DNA of 64,000 nucleotides from the NCBI RefSeq assembly GCF_027943255.1, contig NC_072896.1, forward strand, positions 68,652,501 through 68,716,500, given 5' to 3'. Position 1 is the first letter of the stretch. Each line of letters begins with the position of its first letter. This stretch comes from Anastrepha obliqua (lineage: Eukaryota; Arthropoda; Insecta; Diptera; Tephritidae). Under the pieces are notes generated by a model. That model was not told the origin of the DNA. It searched no databases and saw only the letters and a program-made list of their open reading frames with translations. Shown one piece after another: positions 47,028 to 58,405 of this stretch. A program made the position numbers and the translations under genes.

Positions 47028-48720
47028 AGACGGCGATCTGGTGACTGACATCCAGAGCATACTTAAATAATGGAGGGAACACTTCTCGAACCTATTAAAC
47101 AGTGACAGCTGCGCATGTCACCGAGAATGTGGAAATCCCGATACCCCAATCGTTGACGACGGAATTGAAGTTCCGCTACTCGACCATGACGAGGTGAGGA
47201 TAGCGATAACGCGTCTAAGGAACAACAAGGCCGCGGGTGCCGACGGGCTGCCGGCTGAGTTATTCAAACATGACGGCGAGGAGCTGGTAAGGTGCATGCA
47301 TCAGGTTCTATGCAAAATATGGTCGGATGGAAGCATGCCTGCCGATTGGAATTTAAGTGTGCTCTGCGCAGTCCATAGTTAGGGTGCTCCCGCAATCTGT
47401 GCCAATTACCGCGGGATTAGACTTCTAAATATCCCCTGTAAGGGTCTCGCGAGCGTATTATGTGAAAGACTGAAGCCCAGCATCAACCAACTAATTGGAC
47501 CTTATCAGTGTGGCTTTAGACCTGGAAAGTCTACCATCGACCAAATATTCACAATACGCGAAATCGTGGGAAAGACCCATGAAAGAAGAATCTACACACA
47601 TCATCTTTTCGTCGATTTCAGAGCTGCATTTGACAGTAGGAAAAGGAGTTTCCTGTATGCCGCGATGTCTGAATTTGGTATCCCCGCAAAACTAATACGG
47701 CTATGCAAGATGATGTTGGTCAATACGGGCAGCGCCGTCAGAATTGGGAAGGACCTCTTCGAGCCGTTTGATACCAAACAAGGCTTCAGACAGGGTGACT
47801 CTCTGTCATGTGATTGCTTTAACCTGATGTTGGAGAGCATCGTACGAGCTGCAGAACTTAATCGCCCAAGCACAATTTTTGTAAAAGCGTACAATTGTTG
47901 GCGTATGCCGAGGATATTGATATCACTGGCCTTAACAATCGCGCTATTAGTTCTGCCTTCTCCAAACTGGATAAAGAGGCAAAGCAAATGGGTCTGGCGG
48001 TAAACGAGGACAATACGAAGTACCTCCTGTCTTCAAATAAATAGTCGGCGCACTCGCATATCGGCACCCACGTCACTGTTGACAGTTATGATTCGAGGTT
48101 GTGAAAGACCTCGTTTATTTAGGAACCAGCATTAACACCGATAACAATGTCAGCCTAGAAATCCAACATAGAATCTCTCTTGCCAACAAGTGCTCCTTTG
48201 ACTAAGTAGGCAACTGAGTAGTAAAGTCCTCTCTCAACGAACAAAACTAACACTGTGCAAGGCTCTCATCATGCCCATCCTAACGTATGGCACAGAAGCG
48301 TGGACGGTGATAATATCCGATGGAGCGTCGCTTGGAGTGCTTGAGAGAAAGATTCTGCGGAAGATTTTTGGACCTTTGCACATTGGCGACGGCAAACATC
48401 GAAAGCGGAGGAACAATGAGCTGTATGAGCTTTACGGCGACGTAGACATAGCACAGCGAATAAAGATCCAGCGGATACGTTGGTTGGGTCATGTTGTCAG
48501 AATGGATACAAACGGCTCGACTCTGAAAGTATTCGATGCGGTACCAGTTGGTGGTAGCAGAGGAAGAGGAAAGCCTTCCCTGCGTTAGAAAGATCAGGTG
48601 GAGAAGGACTTCGCTTCACTTGGTGTTTCGCACTGCTTTAGTATAAATATAATGATGTTGATTTGGAGAGCTACGTTAAGGTGGGAGAACTGAGATATCG
48701 TGGGTAAGTACTACAACAAG
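47028..48720 (+). mobile_element. RTE-type LINE, longest copy (most of RT and C-terminus)
   Basis: Blocks in order: GDLVTDIQSILK-WREHFSN (47034), LLNSDSCACHREC, VRIAITRLRNNKAAGADGLP (RT motif 1-2, 47194), RGIRLLNIPCKGLASVLCER, GPYQCGFRPGKSTIDQIFTI, HHLFVDFRAAFDS (motif A Asp), FEPFDTKQGFRQGDSLSCDC (motif B), LAYAEDIDI (catalytic YADD changed to YAED at 47904-47915), SAFSKLDKEAKQMGLAVNED, FVYLGTS, MPILTYGTEAWT, GVLERKILRKIFGPLHIGDG, and RIRWLGHVVRMD. The WLGHVxRMxxxR end is known from the RTE/BovB LINE group. The endonuclease is missing at the 5' side. Frameshifts near 47880 and 48100, stops near 47382 and 48588. Related fragments at 19535 and 58900. Confidence 0.92.
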
Positions 48721-48815
48721 GTGTTTGAGCTCGAAGATATAAATAAAAATATAAAAATTAGTTTGTAAAAATACTTTATAGTCATCGGGCAAACCTTTTT
48801 ATTTCATATGCTCTA

Positions 48816-48860
48816 CGGTGCACAGTGTGACTTTTTTCACTTTTAGGATGCCAAAATTAA
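48816..48860. repeat. Transib terminal inverted repeat with CGGTG target sequence
   Basis: CGGTG, then the CACAGTG heptamer, then 23 bases up to CCAAAATTA, at the position a nonamer would occupy in a 23-spacer signal. The inner part repeats in inverted form at 51249-51284. The nonamer comparison is weak (about five of nine bases to ACAAAAACC) and is inference. Confidence 0.8.
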
Positions 48861-49273
48861 TAACAGCCAAACCAATGGAGCAATTCATTTCAAATTTTGC
48901 AGTGTGGTTGCAGATACCTAAATCTAATTTGAGAATAAAAATGGGCGTGATACGCCCACTTTTTCTCCTTGCCCACATATAAGGTAAAATTTCACATAAT
49001 CATATTTTCTACTTTAAAAGCAGTGCCAATTTAAATACAAATTGTTTAGATTTCTTAACTTTAGCTTAGGGGCTTATGAGTAATATTTAAAAGATTTCAT
49101 TCAGCCCCTGGGTACCTTTTTATACTACATTATACTGCTCAATGAAGGAGATAATCACAAATTGTTTCAATGATAAATATGTCACTAATCTTTATTTGAT
49201 TAATAGTAAGCCAATAAACAGTTTCTAAAGATTAAACATAACAAAACATAAACACTTATTCGAAAGCAATTAT

Positions 49274-50800
49274 TCATAATACTTCTTCCTGGGCCAGCAA
49301 TGAAATTACATCTTGAGGCAAAGTCCCGCGCTTGGTTTTCGATGGCTTACGTAAGCTGCAAATGTAGGGATCGGATGATATTAGAAGCCTGTGCAATAAA
49401 TCCTCATTGGTTTGAGTTCGTGAACTTTTCATTGTATACCATTCGCGATAGTTTCTGACATCTTTATTTCTCGATTCTTGCGCTTCTTCGGAAAGCTTGT
49501 CTTGAATGGAACAGTATTTTATGCAGACTGACTCTCATATTGTACCACTCATATTCCCTCAAATAAAGATCGCGTGTGTCACTCACGTATACCTCAAAGG
49601 CCTCAGCATTTATCTGAAATTCACACCCTAAGCAAGACAATATGGTGAAAAGCCTTTTTAAGAGACATAAGTTAATGCCTGTAATGTCTGCAGTAACTTA
49701 TGCATTACTAAAAAAACGTCGTGCTGTGTTTCCGTAATTTGTATTGCCAGATTTCTCTTTTGGCATATCAATTAAAAGCCCAGTTTCGTTTCTAAATCTG
49801 CTTTGAATACTTTCCTTCCTCTGTTACCGTCAATCATACACAAAATTAGTGTACTAGTAACTTTAAAGTTTAAATTTTCCATCTTAATTATTGTAGGAAG
49901 AAGATTAGAAATTTGGTCTTCCACAATCTTTACTTCTCTCACAATAGCATCTCGCGTTTCTTTTTCAAACAAAAATTTAATGGGACGGCAATATCTGGTT
50001 GATGATGGAACAGGGTTCCTCCATATAACAACTCTACGTTCGTTAACTAGAGTATACATTTGGAGAAGTACGAGTGAAACAAAAAACATGCTGCTATCAA
50101 ATTGATTTTCTTCGCTGAACTTTTGCTTATACCGTTTTTGCTCCGAGCCATCGCAACCCCATTTGAAAGTCACGAAAACTTCTTGAATACTGGGAATCGA
50201 CAGCAGTACTTCTTTTTGTGCGTTACACAACCTTTTTAACTATGATCAATAAGCGATTGCAACTCAATTTCGGCATACGTTTCGGTTACTGTGAGTTTTT
50301 CTGGGTAACATAAAGCTTTGGACTTTTTTATGCAGTTATACGACGGATATAATTTGGGATTTATTTCTGCTGTATGCTGTCTATGCATATTATAGTCATG
50401 TGTTGAATCATTTGCATCTATTATCAGCGCAAGTGCTTGGTCTGGCGATCAACTTTTGTTGCGCTCTTTCGAAAGTCGAGATTTTTTCCACAGTACCTCA
50501 AGACGGTATTTTCCAAAGTCTTCACTCTTGGAAAACCAACTATAATTACGGGCTAGAACACGGGCCTTAACTCGGCAAAACCCCTCCCACTTTGAAGAAA
50601 ATTGGTAACACAGTTTTTTTATACGCTCTCCTAGCTTTTTAGTATCCACGTCTCTTCCGATCACTGCAAAAATTTTCTCTAACACCGCATCACGACGCGT
50701 TTCTTTTGAGCTCGTCAACCAAATTTCAAAAAGTTCTTTCCGAGGAATCGCCATGAAAACTTCTTTTAAAGCTGTGGTAGCAAATTGTAGCAAAATTTTA
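49274..50800 (-). pseudogene. Transib transposase pseudogene (RAG1-like core)
   Basis: Minus strand, in order: EVFMAIPRKELFEIWLTSSK, ...NKS, a TGA (about 50450), PDQALALIIDAND, LYPSYNCIKKSKALCYPEKL, TYAEIELQSLIDH, a one-base frameshift near 50235, QEVFVTFKWGCDGSEQKRYK (first catalytic Asp near 50151), WRNPVPSSTRYCRPIKF, LILCMIDG (second Asp near 49830), then after an in-frame deletion LGLLIDMPKEKSGNTNYGNT and ARRFF (compare GNFARKLM of RAG1), AFEVYVSDTRDLYLREYEWY, and LSEEAQESRNKD (catalytic Glu region near 49484-49492; compare SEGNESGNK of RAG1), DLLHRLLISSDPYICSL. The CxxC zinc-binding segment that follows MIDG in the family is missing. At least four frame breaks. Related families: RAG1 and ProtoRAG; no RAG2-like gene is present. 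Confidence 0.88.
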
Positions 50801-50875
50801 TTCCAGTATCTGAAACACAGAAGTCGTTTCGCTGTTAAAGAATGGACGGAACTCGATGGACCAATATAAGTTTTT

Positions 50876-50934
50876 CTCAGTAAAATATTAAAAATAATAT
50901 TAAGCTATGGCTGTTTTAGTGATATTTTACTGAG
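50876..50934. repeat. Perfect 13-bp hairpin inside the Transib leader
   Basis: CTCAGTAAAATAT (50876-50888) and its exact complement ATATTTTACTGAG (50922-50934), loop 33 bases, just upstream of the transposase relic. Whether it is original to the element or a tiny separate insertion is unclear. Confidence 0.6.
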
Positions 50935-51284
50935 CGGATTTGTATCGATAGTAAAAACTTTATAATCCTCTTACTTACCCCTGAAGTACAAAATTGTTGA
51001 AATTTAATCAGCAAATACTCAATTTTATGAAATTGATACTTATTCGTATTATATCTTTTGACAAACTTCACAGCGATGTTTGTATAATAAATAAAAATTA
51101 TTCAATTGACGCACCGGCTTGTGTTTGTAAACGGTTACCTTTCTTTAAACTATTGTTTTGATAAATTTTGAGTACACTGTCGTAAAATTTGGTAATTTTT
51201 ACACAACATACCGAAAGAAAATCATTTTCGCAGAACTTTTTTTTTTTTAATTTTGGCATCCTAAAACGATAAAAAGTCAACTGC

Positions 51285-52549
51285 AATTTGCCTCGAAAAC
51301 ATAATAGTCATCAATAGTACCAAAATATTTTCTCGGTTCAATCGTCCAAATAAAAGTATAAACACTAAAACTTGCCGCAGCTCTTAACATTGAAACTTAC
51401 TCATACGCACGAGTGCACACCCGCACTTAACTAACTTCTTATTAACAAAAAACAAAAAAAAAAAAAAACTCTATCGACCTTTATAATCAATTCACTGCAG
51501 TAGTTTTCGAAAATTTCGCGTACAAAAATTATAAATTTCAGCTGCATAATGAAATTTCAAACTTCAGTTGAAAAGGAACTTTGAACATTGGCTCAGCACT
51601 TCAACTGCCGCCCTTGCTCATGCTCTCTTCTCACTCGCATAATCTTTCTCTCGCTTTCCCTCTGCCGTTTGTTTCTTCATGGATAGAAGGAACGTGACGG
51701 GCATTCATAACTTTCGGGCCTTCATAATCAAAAAAGTAAAGAAAGGCATAAAAATATGCGGCAGTAAATTTGGTGCACTTCATTGCGCATAGCACAGCTG
51801 CTGGCTGCTGGCTACTGACTGCCAACTTTGAGCGACTATTTTTGCAGCTATGTCATAGTAAATGTAGTGTTTGATTTCTTTTCACTTTACCAAACCAAAG
51901 TGTAAGTGTGCGTGTGTTTACGGGGGCATATATAATTCCACCAAGTTAACTTATCGACGTGTTCAACAAAGTTCTTAACTGATTTATGAGTTGCTTAAAA
52001 GGCTGTAAGTAGCTGAGCTGACATTTACCTGCTGTTGAAGTGGTCTCGATCATTGGACATAAGTAATTTGTCTACTTGATGTTGAAGTGAAGGTGGAATT
52101 TCGTAGGCAGATTTGGACTTATTTCCAAACTTACGCGGAAGTAAAATACGTTAATTTTTTAGTTTTTTCTGAAGTGCACAAAGTTATTATTGTTAATGAA
52201 GCGCGAGAAATATATGTAGGTAAAACTTTTGTAAACTGTTCAAAATAAAAATTATCGAGAAGCTGATTGATTATTGCTAAGCTTTATAAAGGGGTTTTGA
52301 AGTTTCAAAATATTATTCACTTTGTTTATTGGTTTTGTTGAGGTTCTTTTTATTGTATTATAGCTCTTTAAAGCGTATTTTCGAAATCCTTGGTATATAT
52401 ATAAGTATATTCATATAACTATTACTGCGTATCATTGAAAATTTCTAACACATAAGCAACTTAAACGTAATACACTATATATATTATGGTGTTTCTCCTC
52501 TCGTTCGGTGTATCGCAGTATAGAAAATAGATGCTTATAAAGTCCGACT
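51285..52549. other. No gene recognised
   Basis: An A run at 51451-51468 and otherwise unique sequence; the 51590-51850 part is balanced in composition and repeat-free. Confidence 0.4.
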
Positions 52550-53410
52550 AATTTTTTAAGGATATTCAAGCCTTTATTTAGCATAGTTAAAATGATTGAA
52601 TTTAGGTCAAGTATGCACTTTTTTGTTCAATAACTTGTTGCCCTTTTGGAGGTAATTCTTTATATCATTTCATAGTAACCCTCAACATTTAGAAAAAATA
52701 AAGCAATCGATTTTCGGAGAACGGCGTTAGACTGAAACCTTTAAGGCTATCGCTTCAGAGAACGTCCTGAAGGATCATGGCGACGTAGCCTTTTTTATGA
52801 GTTTTTATGAGTCGACGAAAACTTAACGTGGTCCCAGATGAAGGCAAACGCGAATAATCGACAACATTGGCAATATTTCGTTTCGGCACTGTGCGCATCT
52901 AATCGGCGCCACAGCAACAAATATATTAATAATAATAATAATCGATTTTCGCAAGTTTCTTTTGAGGAAAATTTTCACACAGCAAAAACATTTGCCATAG
53001 AATGGAGTAGGTGGTAGTTAATAAGCGTCAGGTCCAGACTATAAAGTAACGTAAAAGAGCCTCCCAATCAAGCTCACTTAGTTTCTGATGAGCCACTGTC
53101 GGGTCACTGTTGAAGCGTGTGACCCTGAGTTAGCGTGATGCATCACAGTTCTTACAGTATGACCTAGAAGCTAGTCACTTCTAGGCGATTATTTGATTTA
53201 TGTGGTCCGATTGTTGACAGTACGCATCCAGATTGTGAGTTTTGTCCGGAGAAGAACAGCTTATGGTATGTAATCACAGCGAACGTCCAGCAAAACCTTC
53301 CTCACTTCAATCCTGACTTGACCACCGTTTACGAAGGCTCAGCTCGATTCGACTACGAGCGTTTTTGCTTGACGCTGTCGAAAGTAGCCCAACAAATGGT
53401 AGTCCAGCAC
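52550..53410 (-). mobile_element. mariner relic, heavily decayed, with nested insertion
   Basis: The complement from 53400 shows WATFDSVKQKRS (compare WVTYDNVKRKRSW), VVKSGLK, LFFSGQNSQSGCVLSTIG, a LGGSFTLLYSLDLTLINYH segment (YSPDLAPSDYH in the family, with Ser-Pro and Ala-Pro lost), KFSSKETCENRL, then after a 223-bp insertion ENRLLYFF-like, YYEMI and ATSY-TKKCILDLN (QVIEQKGAYLT in the family). Same mariner type as 37.2 kb but much older. The two parts of the CENRL motif flank the insertion, which proves continuity. Confidence 0.75.
52717..52939 (+). mobile_element. Short retroposon with (TAA)n tail and 12-bp target duplication
   Basis: Bounded by the direct repeat AATCGATTTTCG (52705-52716 and 52940-52951) and ending in ATTAATAATAATAATA. 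It lies within a single codon region of the mariner relic. A direct repeat of this size plus a simple-repeat tail indicates target-primed retroposition, probably of a 5'-truncated LINE (I-type elements end in TAA repeats). The 223 bases encode nothing I recognise. Confidence 0.7.
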
Positions 53411-55104
53411 AAAGCCAATCGGTAGTATAGACTACATGCTTCTACTCGTATATTAAGACATTTTTAATTTTCGATTTTATTAAATGTTTATAAAGATACA
53501 AAAAATATGTATCCATTTTGCAATTCAAAATTCTTTGAAATTTAAAAAAAAAAAGAAAAAAAAGAGAAGATTATAAGAACTCAATCACGTTTTGCCAACA
53601 CATCATAAAACGTATAGAAAATCTTAGTTCTAGCAACTATGGCGCTCAACACATGCACTTGCGATATATTGCTGGGAAACAAAAATCTAAATTCAAAGCA
53701 GAAGAATATCTGCTTTATCTGTATTTATGCTTAAAGATAAACTGTGTGTTAATTTTTATTTTAAAACTTGTAAAAACAAAGCAAAGCCAATATCTGCTAA
53801 AAGCATTCTATATTCGTCATTAATCCGAGACACTACGATCCGGGACACTGCGATTTCACTATCACTCTTTCATTTCAAGCCATTAATCACCGACAAAAAA
53901 AGGAGAAAAGACATTTCCGTTTCCGTGTATGCTGTCATTTCCGCTTTCACTTTCGATTTGTTGCCCATCTGCCCATTCATTCTTACTATGCATGTGTGTG
54001 TATTATTAAGAACATTTATTCGTTTACTTGTGTTCTACATTGCGCTGAAATGGTGCCAATTAAATCCACAGCTAGCCTTTATTACATATTTATATGTGTA
54101 ATGCATAGCAAATAAACAGAAATGTAAGCCAACAAATGAAACAACAAACAAGCAACAGAGCTGCTGCCGCGATTGTCCTTGTACCAGAAATGGCAATGCT
54201 CTTGGTTTATATTCGTATGCTGTGTAAATAATTCTCCCGAAATTGGGTTATTGTGTTGCTAAGCAAACACGAAATAAAAACGCCATGACTCACTTAGTGA
54301 ACTTCCTGTTTTTTGCTGGTAGAGCCATTTATTTATTTACTTTTTTGTTATTACTTTGCCTCGGAAGAGGAAATTTACAAACACAAATATTAAATGTGGT
54401 TATTGCAGTTGCATGTGGGCATACATATATACATATATATGTGTTGTCATATATACATACATATATACGAATTGTCTCACGCCAATTTGCAAAGATTTTT
54501 TTCGCACTTTTGCAAGTGATAGTTCTCCAAAATCTTTTTTCTCACTTAACTATTTATTGGTAAATAAGTATGTGATGGATTTTTGTGTGATTCCAGAATA
54601 AAAGAACTTATCCAATTGCCTTCCCTAAGAGAAGAAAAAGAAAGGATTCAAAAACAGTCTTGCATCTGATTTAGATAACGTCGTTGTGAGTGAGATTGTG
54701 AGTTGTAAAAGAAATAAGTTAAATTGAAATACAAGCAAGTATTTTTATGTCTCTGAATCTAAATCTTGTTCCCTTATACCTACTTCCAACCACATTGGTG
54801 GCTCTAGATTATCCAATCCAAGTGAAATTATTGATATTGATGTGGTATTTCACTCTAGATCATCTCTTCGAAGACATTTAGTTTTGACTTTTTAATCCAT
54901 ACACTCTAATAGCCTACACAAATTAACGCCACCAAATCGGGATTAACGACTTAATTCGGAATTATCACAGAAATGAAATGCAACTAATGCAGATTGACAA
55001 TTAGACTTAATTCTCATAATTTAAGCGGATTAGGTAAATATTCGATGGCAACATTGTTGAAAAATGGCAGTTAATATGTATTGTGAATGAAAATTAATAA
55101 AACT
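53411..55104. other. No gene recognised
   Basis: Contains an A-rich stretch (53540-53565) and an alternating ATACATATATA stretch at 54420-54470. The 124-residue frame at 53727-54101 is low-complexity. Confidence 0.45.
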
Positions 55105-55118
55105 TTTAAAGAGAAGAA

Positions 55119-55418
55119 GATTACCATTCGGATTACACAGAGAGAACGTCGGTTCGAATCTCGGTGAAACACCAAAATTAAGAAAAACATTTTTCTAATA
55201 GCGGTCGCCCCTCGGCAGGCAATGGCAAACCTCCGAGTGTATTTCTGCCATGAAAAAGCTCCTCATAAAAATATCTGCCGTTCGGAGTCGGCTTGAAACT
55301 GTAGGTCCCCCCATTTGTGGAACAACATCAAGGCGCACTCCACAAATAGGAGGAGGAGCTCGGCCAAACACCCAAAAAGCGTGTAGGCGCCAATTATATA
55401 TATATATATATATATATA
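55119..55418 (+). mobile_element. tRNA-derived SINE, slightly 5'-truncated, with target duplication
   Basis: Starts in the anticodon-arm part of the head (TTACCATTCGG), keeps the B box (GGTTCGAATCTCGG near 55152), the whole body and the (TA)n tail. Flanking direct repeat TTTAAAGAGAAGAA (55105-55118) and TTTAAAGATAAGAA (55419-55432), 13 of 14 matching, shows that truncation of the A box happened at insertion, so this copy was born without a complete promoter. Confidence 0.93.
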
Positions 55419-55432
55419 TTTAAAGATAAGAA

Positions 55433-56834
55433 CAAGAAATACGGGATGCATTGCTAGTTGCATTAACACGTTCGAAATTACATTAAATGTTTTGATATTT
55501 CGGAGCAGTTTGAGAAATTGCAATTTAAGATTTTTTTAATAAATAATTATTTCTTAGTATCAAGCCAGCCCATATTTTACTGACAAAACTAACCAAGAAG
55601 CAAATCGAGCCGTCTTTATTAGTACGCTTGACCGTGAAGACCAGACCAGAAAGTCTTTGTGCGTTATACTTTCCATTCTTTGTATTTCACTGATAAAAAT
55701 TCCTATTTCCTATAAAAGTCGTTGTTTGCAGATTAATCTAAAACCACCAGATATTAGAAGGACTATTCTCTCTCTCACTTTCGTTTTTATTTTGATAAGT
55801 GTGGTGATTGACTTCTCATTAGGTACTCGAGAAAATTAGTTTCAATATTCTTCAGTCAAGCTTACGAAATCATAATATTTTCTGGTTAGGGATATCTTCC
55901 ACAAATACTACTTCATAATGTTATTAAATGAATTGTTCGACTAGATTTTAAGTATTCCCTAATACTCTTTTCTCTATAAATTATCAGAAATATTATATTT
56001 TCTTCATTAAAATGGGATAAGTAAATTATAAATTAACTGTGAGTTTTTTAAAAAGTTAATAAAAATATTATAGACCTAATAAAGAGACTCATTGAACAGA
56101 CAAGATGAAAAAAAAATGTGATTCATCAACTACCGTCAAAAATCGACGACTTTATGATGACCTACATCAATACCAGTCGTTTAAGTGTTTAATGCCCTGC
56201 AGCGCGCGAAATCGTGGCTTTTTTGAGGCGAAGTTTTGATCACCGAATTATGTCAAGAAATGGGCCTAATTAAACTAAGTAGTAGTGTGAGCTTTTGAAC
56301 AGGATAATAGTCAGGTGGAGCAACTCACGCACCTACAGGTTGTCAATGCGGTTTCTTCACTTTCTCTTAAACTCAATTTCTTCGTTTTTCGATCCCTGTA
56401 AAGGCGTTTACACAATATTGTTATATTAAAACAATATCGGTACCTTCTGCAGGGGAAGAACGCTGTAATCTGGTTTGGCTGTAATTTGTCCAAGATTATG
56501 CGTCAATGCTCATTATATTATAGAAGAATACGAGATTCTTCTTAGCAAATCCTCACTTTCCACTAAAGCAAACGATATAAAGCAACAGGTCGACGAAAAC
56601 GTTTAATCACTTAAATGCCAACAAACGAAAACATTATGAAAGGGAATAGACAAAAAAACTTTAAAGCTGTAAGCATGGTTTTTCGTATTTAATTCGTCCG
56701 TCTACTCGTTATAAGTAGACTTAATGACTTCATATCACGAATAAGCGGAAAACAGAGATGGTTTGTGCAGGAATTACTAAGTTTCATTTATTCTTTTGCA
56801 TGTATATAATTTTTTTTTATATTTTTATGAAAGC
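55433..56834. other. No gene recognised
   Basis: No domain or repeat recognised; AT-rich. Confidence 0.4.
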
Positions 56835-56846
56835 ATAATGAATTCT

Positions 56847-56947
56847 CCATTTGTGGAACAACATCAAGACGCACACCACAAATAGGAGGAGGAGCTCGGC
56901 CAAACACCTAACAGAAGTGTACGCGCCAATTATTTTTTTTTTTTTTT
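56847..56947 (+). mobile_element. SINE 3' fragment with perfect 12-bp target duplication and T-rich tail
   Basis: Only the last ~100 bases of the SINE (CCATTTGTGGAACAAC to GTACGCGCCAATTA) followed by a run of T instead of (TA)n. Flanked by ATAATGAATTCT at 56835-56846 and 56948-56959. This is a strongly 5'-truncated insertion rather than a later deletion, as the duplication brackets it exactly. Confidence 0.93.
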
Positions 56948-56959
56948 ATAATGAATTCT

Positions 56960-57614
56960 GCAATAAGAACCATTTAACTCAAGGCTCTAAACAAAATTTC
57001 AAAAAAAAAAAACTATAAATACATCAAAACTTCCAACTTTTGAATCAGAATTTTTGGAAGAACTCTGGATACGTAGTTTTATAGCTCATTCAAGTGGTCT
57101 GAAATTCTCGTTGATTTCTGACAATTTTTTTCGATGAGGTGTTGAGCACTTTCTTTCATATAAAATACTTCCGAACATATGCTTTAAGGGGGAAAAATCG
57201 TACACAATAAAAATTAGCAAAAATTAATACGATACGATACATCAATCTAGCACTCAAATTGTATTATTGACCAAATTGCTTTGTTATTGGCTATTGGCAT
57301 ATTTGTATTTGGAATATTTGGAGATTCTTTGGAATTGGTAACATTTTTGTGAGTTTTATACAAAGTTTGGAGTTTTGAGTAAAATGATTTTCATTGTAGA
57401 ATGCACCATGCTTTTAAAAAAACTGTAAATAAGAAAGTAGTTGTAACATGGTAACTCGTCGCGCTGCTATTATTTTGAACACAAGTGTGCTTCTAAGTAT
57501 TAGTAAACGAAATATGGGTCTGCGTAGGTAAATATAACTCAAATATACAACCAAACAACTTTTGAACAAGCCTTCAACACAATTATGTGAACCTATTTTT
57601 ATAAACGAGCACTT
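56960..57614. other. No gene recognised
   Basis: AT-rich spacer. Confidence 0.4.
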
Positions 57615-57700
57615 GTGCCCAAGGGTTTTTAATTTTGTTCACATAACGGTTGAATGTATGTAATAGTATAAAGGAATCGAAATATATGCGTACCAAAACG
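57615..57700. repeat. Dispersed repeat of unknown family, copy 2
   Basis: CAAGGGTTTTTAATTTTG, CATAACGG, AGTATAAAGGAATCGA and ATGCGTACCAAAACGC match copy 1 at 6262-6375 in order, with small gaps. Confidence 0.45.
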
Positions 57701-57839
57701 CTCAGAAATTCTGGAAAATATATTTCCAATGAGAAAACACACATTTTGGCTAATTTCAGGATATGGCCAGGGCCTATCGCACTCCATCGAGGGCTGAGAT
57801 CTTGCTTTTTGTGGATTCTGTGAAAAATCCACTGATATT

Positions 57840-58405
57840 TTAGAGTGGAGAAGTGAGTATTCTGAACATCTGAGGGTCTCCTTTAGCTTTCCGTTCCCCG
57901 CACTGTTTCATGCTGAACTAATGGCAATAATAAAATCAGTGATGCTCGTTTAGTGTGATGGAATACCAGGAGATGATGTCTCTATTTTTTCTGATAGCCA
58001 GACGACGATAAAGTCCCTCACAAGGCACACACCTCTTAACGAGATAGTTGAGTCTTTTTACCCCAGGATAACATGGGTTCCTGTCCTTTACGACAACGAA
58101 GGGAACTGGAGGGCCGATAAACTAGCAAGACTTGACACTGACTCACAGTGACATAGGCATACCCTTACATACATATCAGCTACTTATTTTTGAACAAATT
58201 GTAGGAACAGCGGATGAAATGAGGCGTAACGAACAAACAAACTCATCTGCAGACTTGCCCAATCACTGCAACCGACTCTCAATGCTAAACCCACAGAATT
58301 TCTGTTAAGCCGAATTATTTTAGTTATAACGGAACAATCGTGCCTATAGGATGGGCATGCAGACATATGAAGCTGTCTAAATGACATATGAAGCTGTCTT
58401 AATAT
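57840..58405 (+). mobile_element. Non-LTR retrotransposon relic, RNase H
   Basis: Frames give LFHAELMAIIKSVMLV (Glu helix) near 57908, VSIFSDSQTTIKSLTRHTPL (Asp strand) near 57980, ITWVPVLYDNEGN and RADKLARLDTDSQ near 58068-58148, then RLAQSLQPTLNAKP and VITEQ remnants. The His of WVPGH is lost. Near the end a 21-bp unit, GACATATGAAGCTGTCTAAAT, is repeated in tandem twice (58362-58382, 58383-58403, one or two differences). Confidence 0.8.

Larger units (their letters stand above)
48821..51284 (-). mobile_element. Transib DNA transposon (RAG1-related), degraded
   Basis: Left end CACAGTGTGACTTTTTTCAC (48821) preceded by CGGTG (48816-48820); the right end, read as complement from about 51284, gives GCAGTTGACTTTTTATCG then TTTTAGGATGCCAAAATTAA. 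The two ends share the TTTTAGGATGCCAAAATTAA block exactly and the outer ~18 bases imperfectly. Transib elements are known to make a 5-bp GC-rich duplication, typically CGGTG, and to begin with a CACARTG heptamer like the V(D)J recombination signal. The transposase relic lies inside on the minus strand. The heptamer at the right end has decayed and no CGGTG is seen there. Span 2464 bp, short of the ~3 kb usual for the family. Confidence 0.9.

Noticed and set aside
53727..54101. 124-residue open frame
   Set aside because: Low-complexity, no domain, no codon pattern or splice context suggesting an exon.
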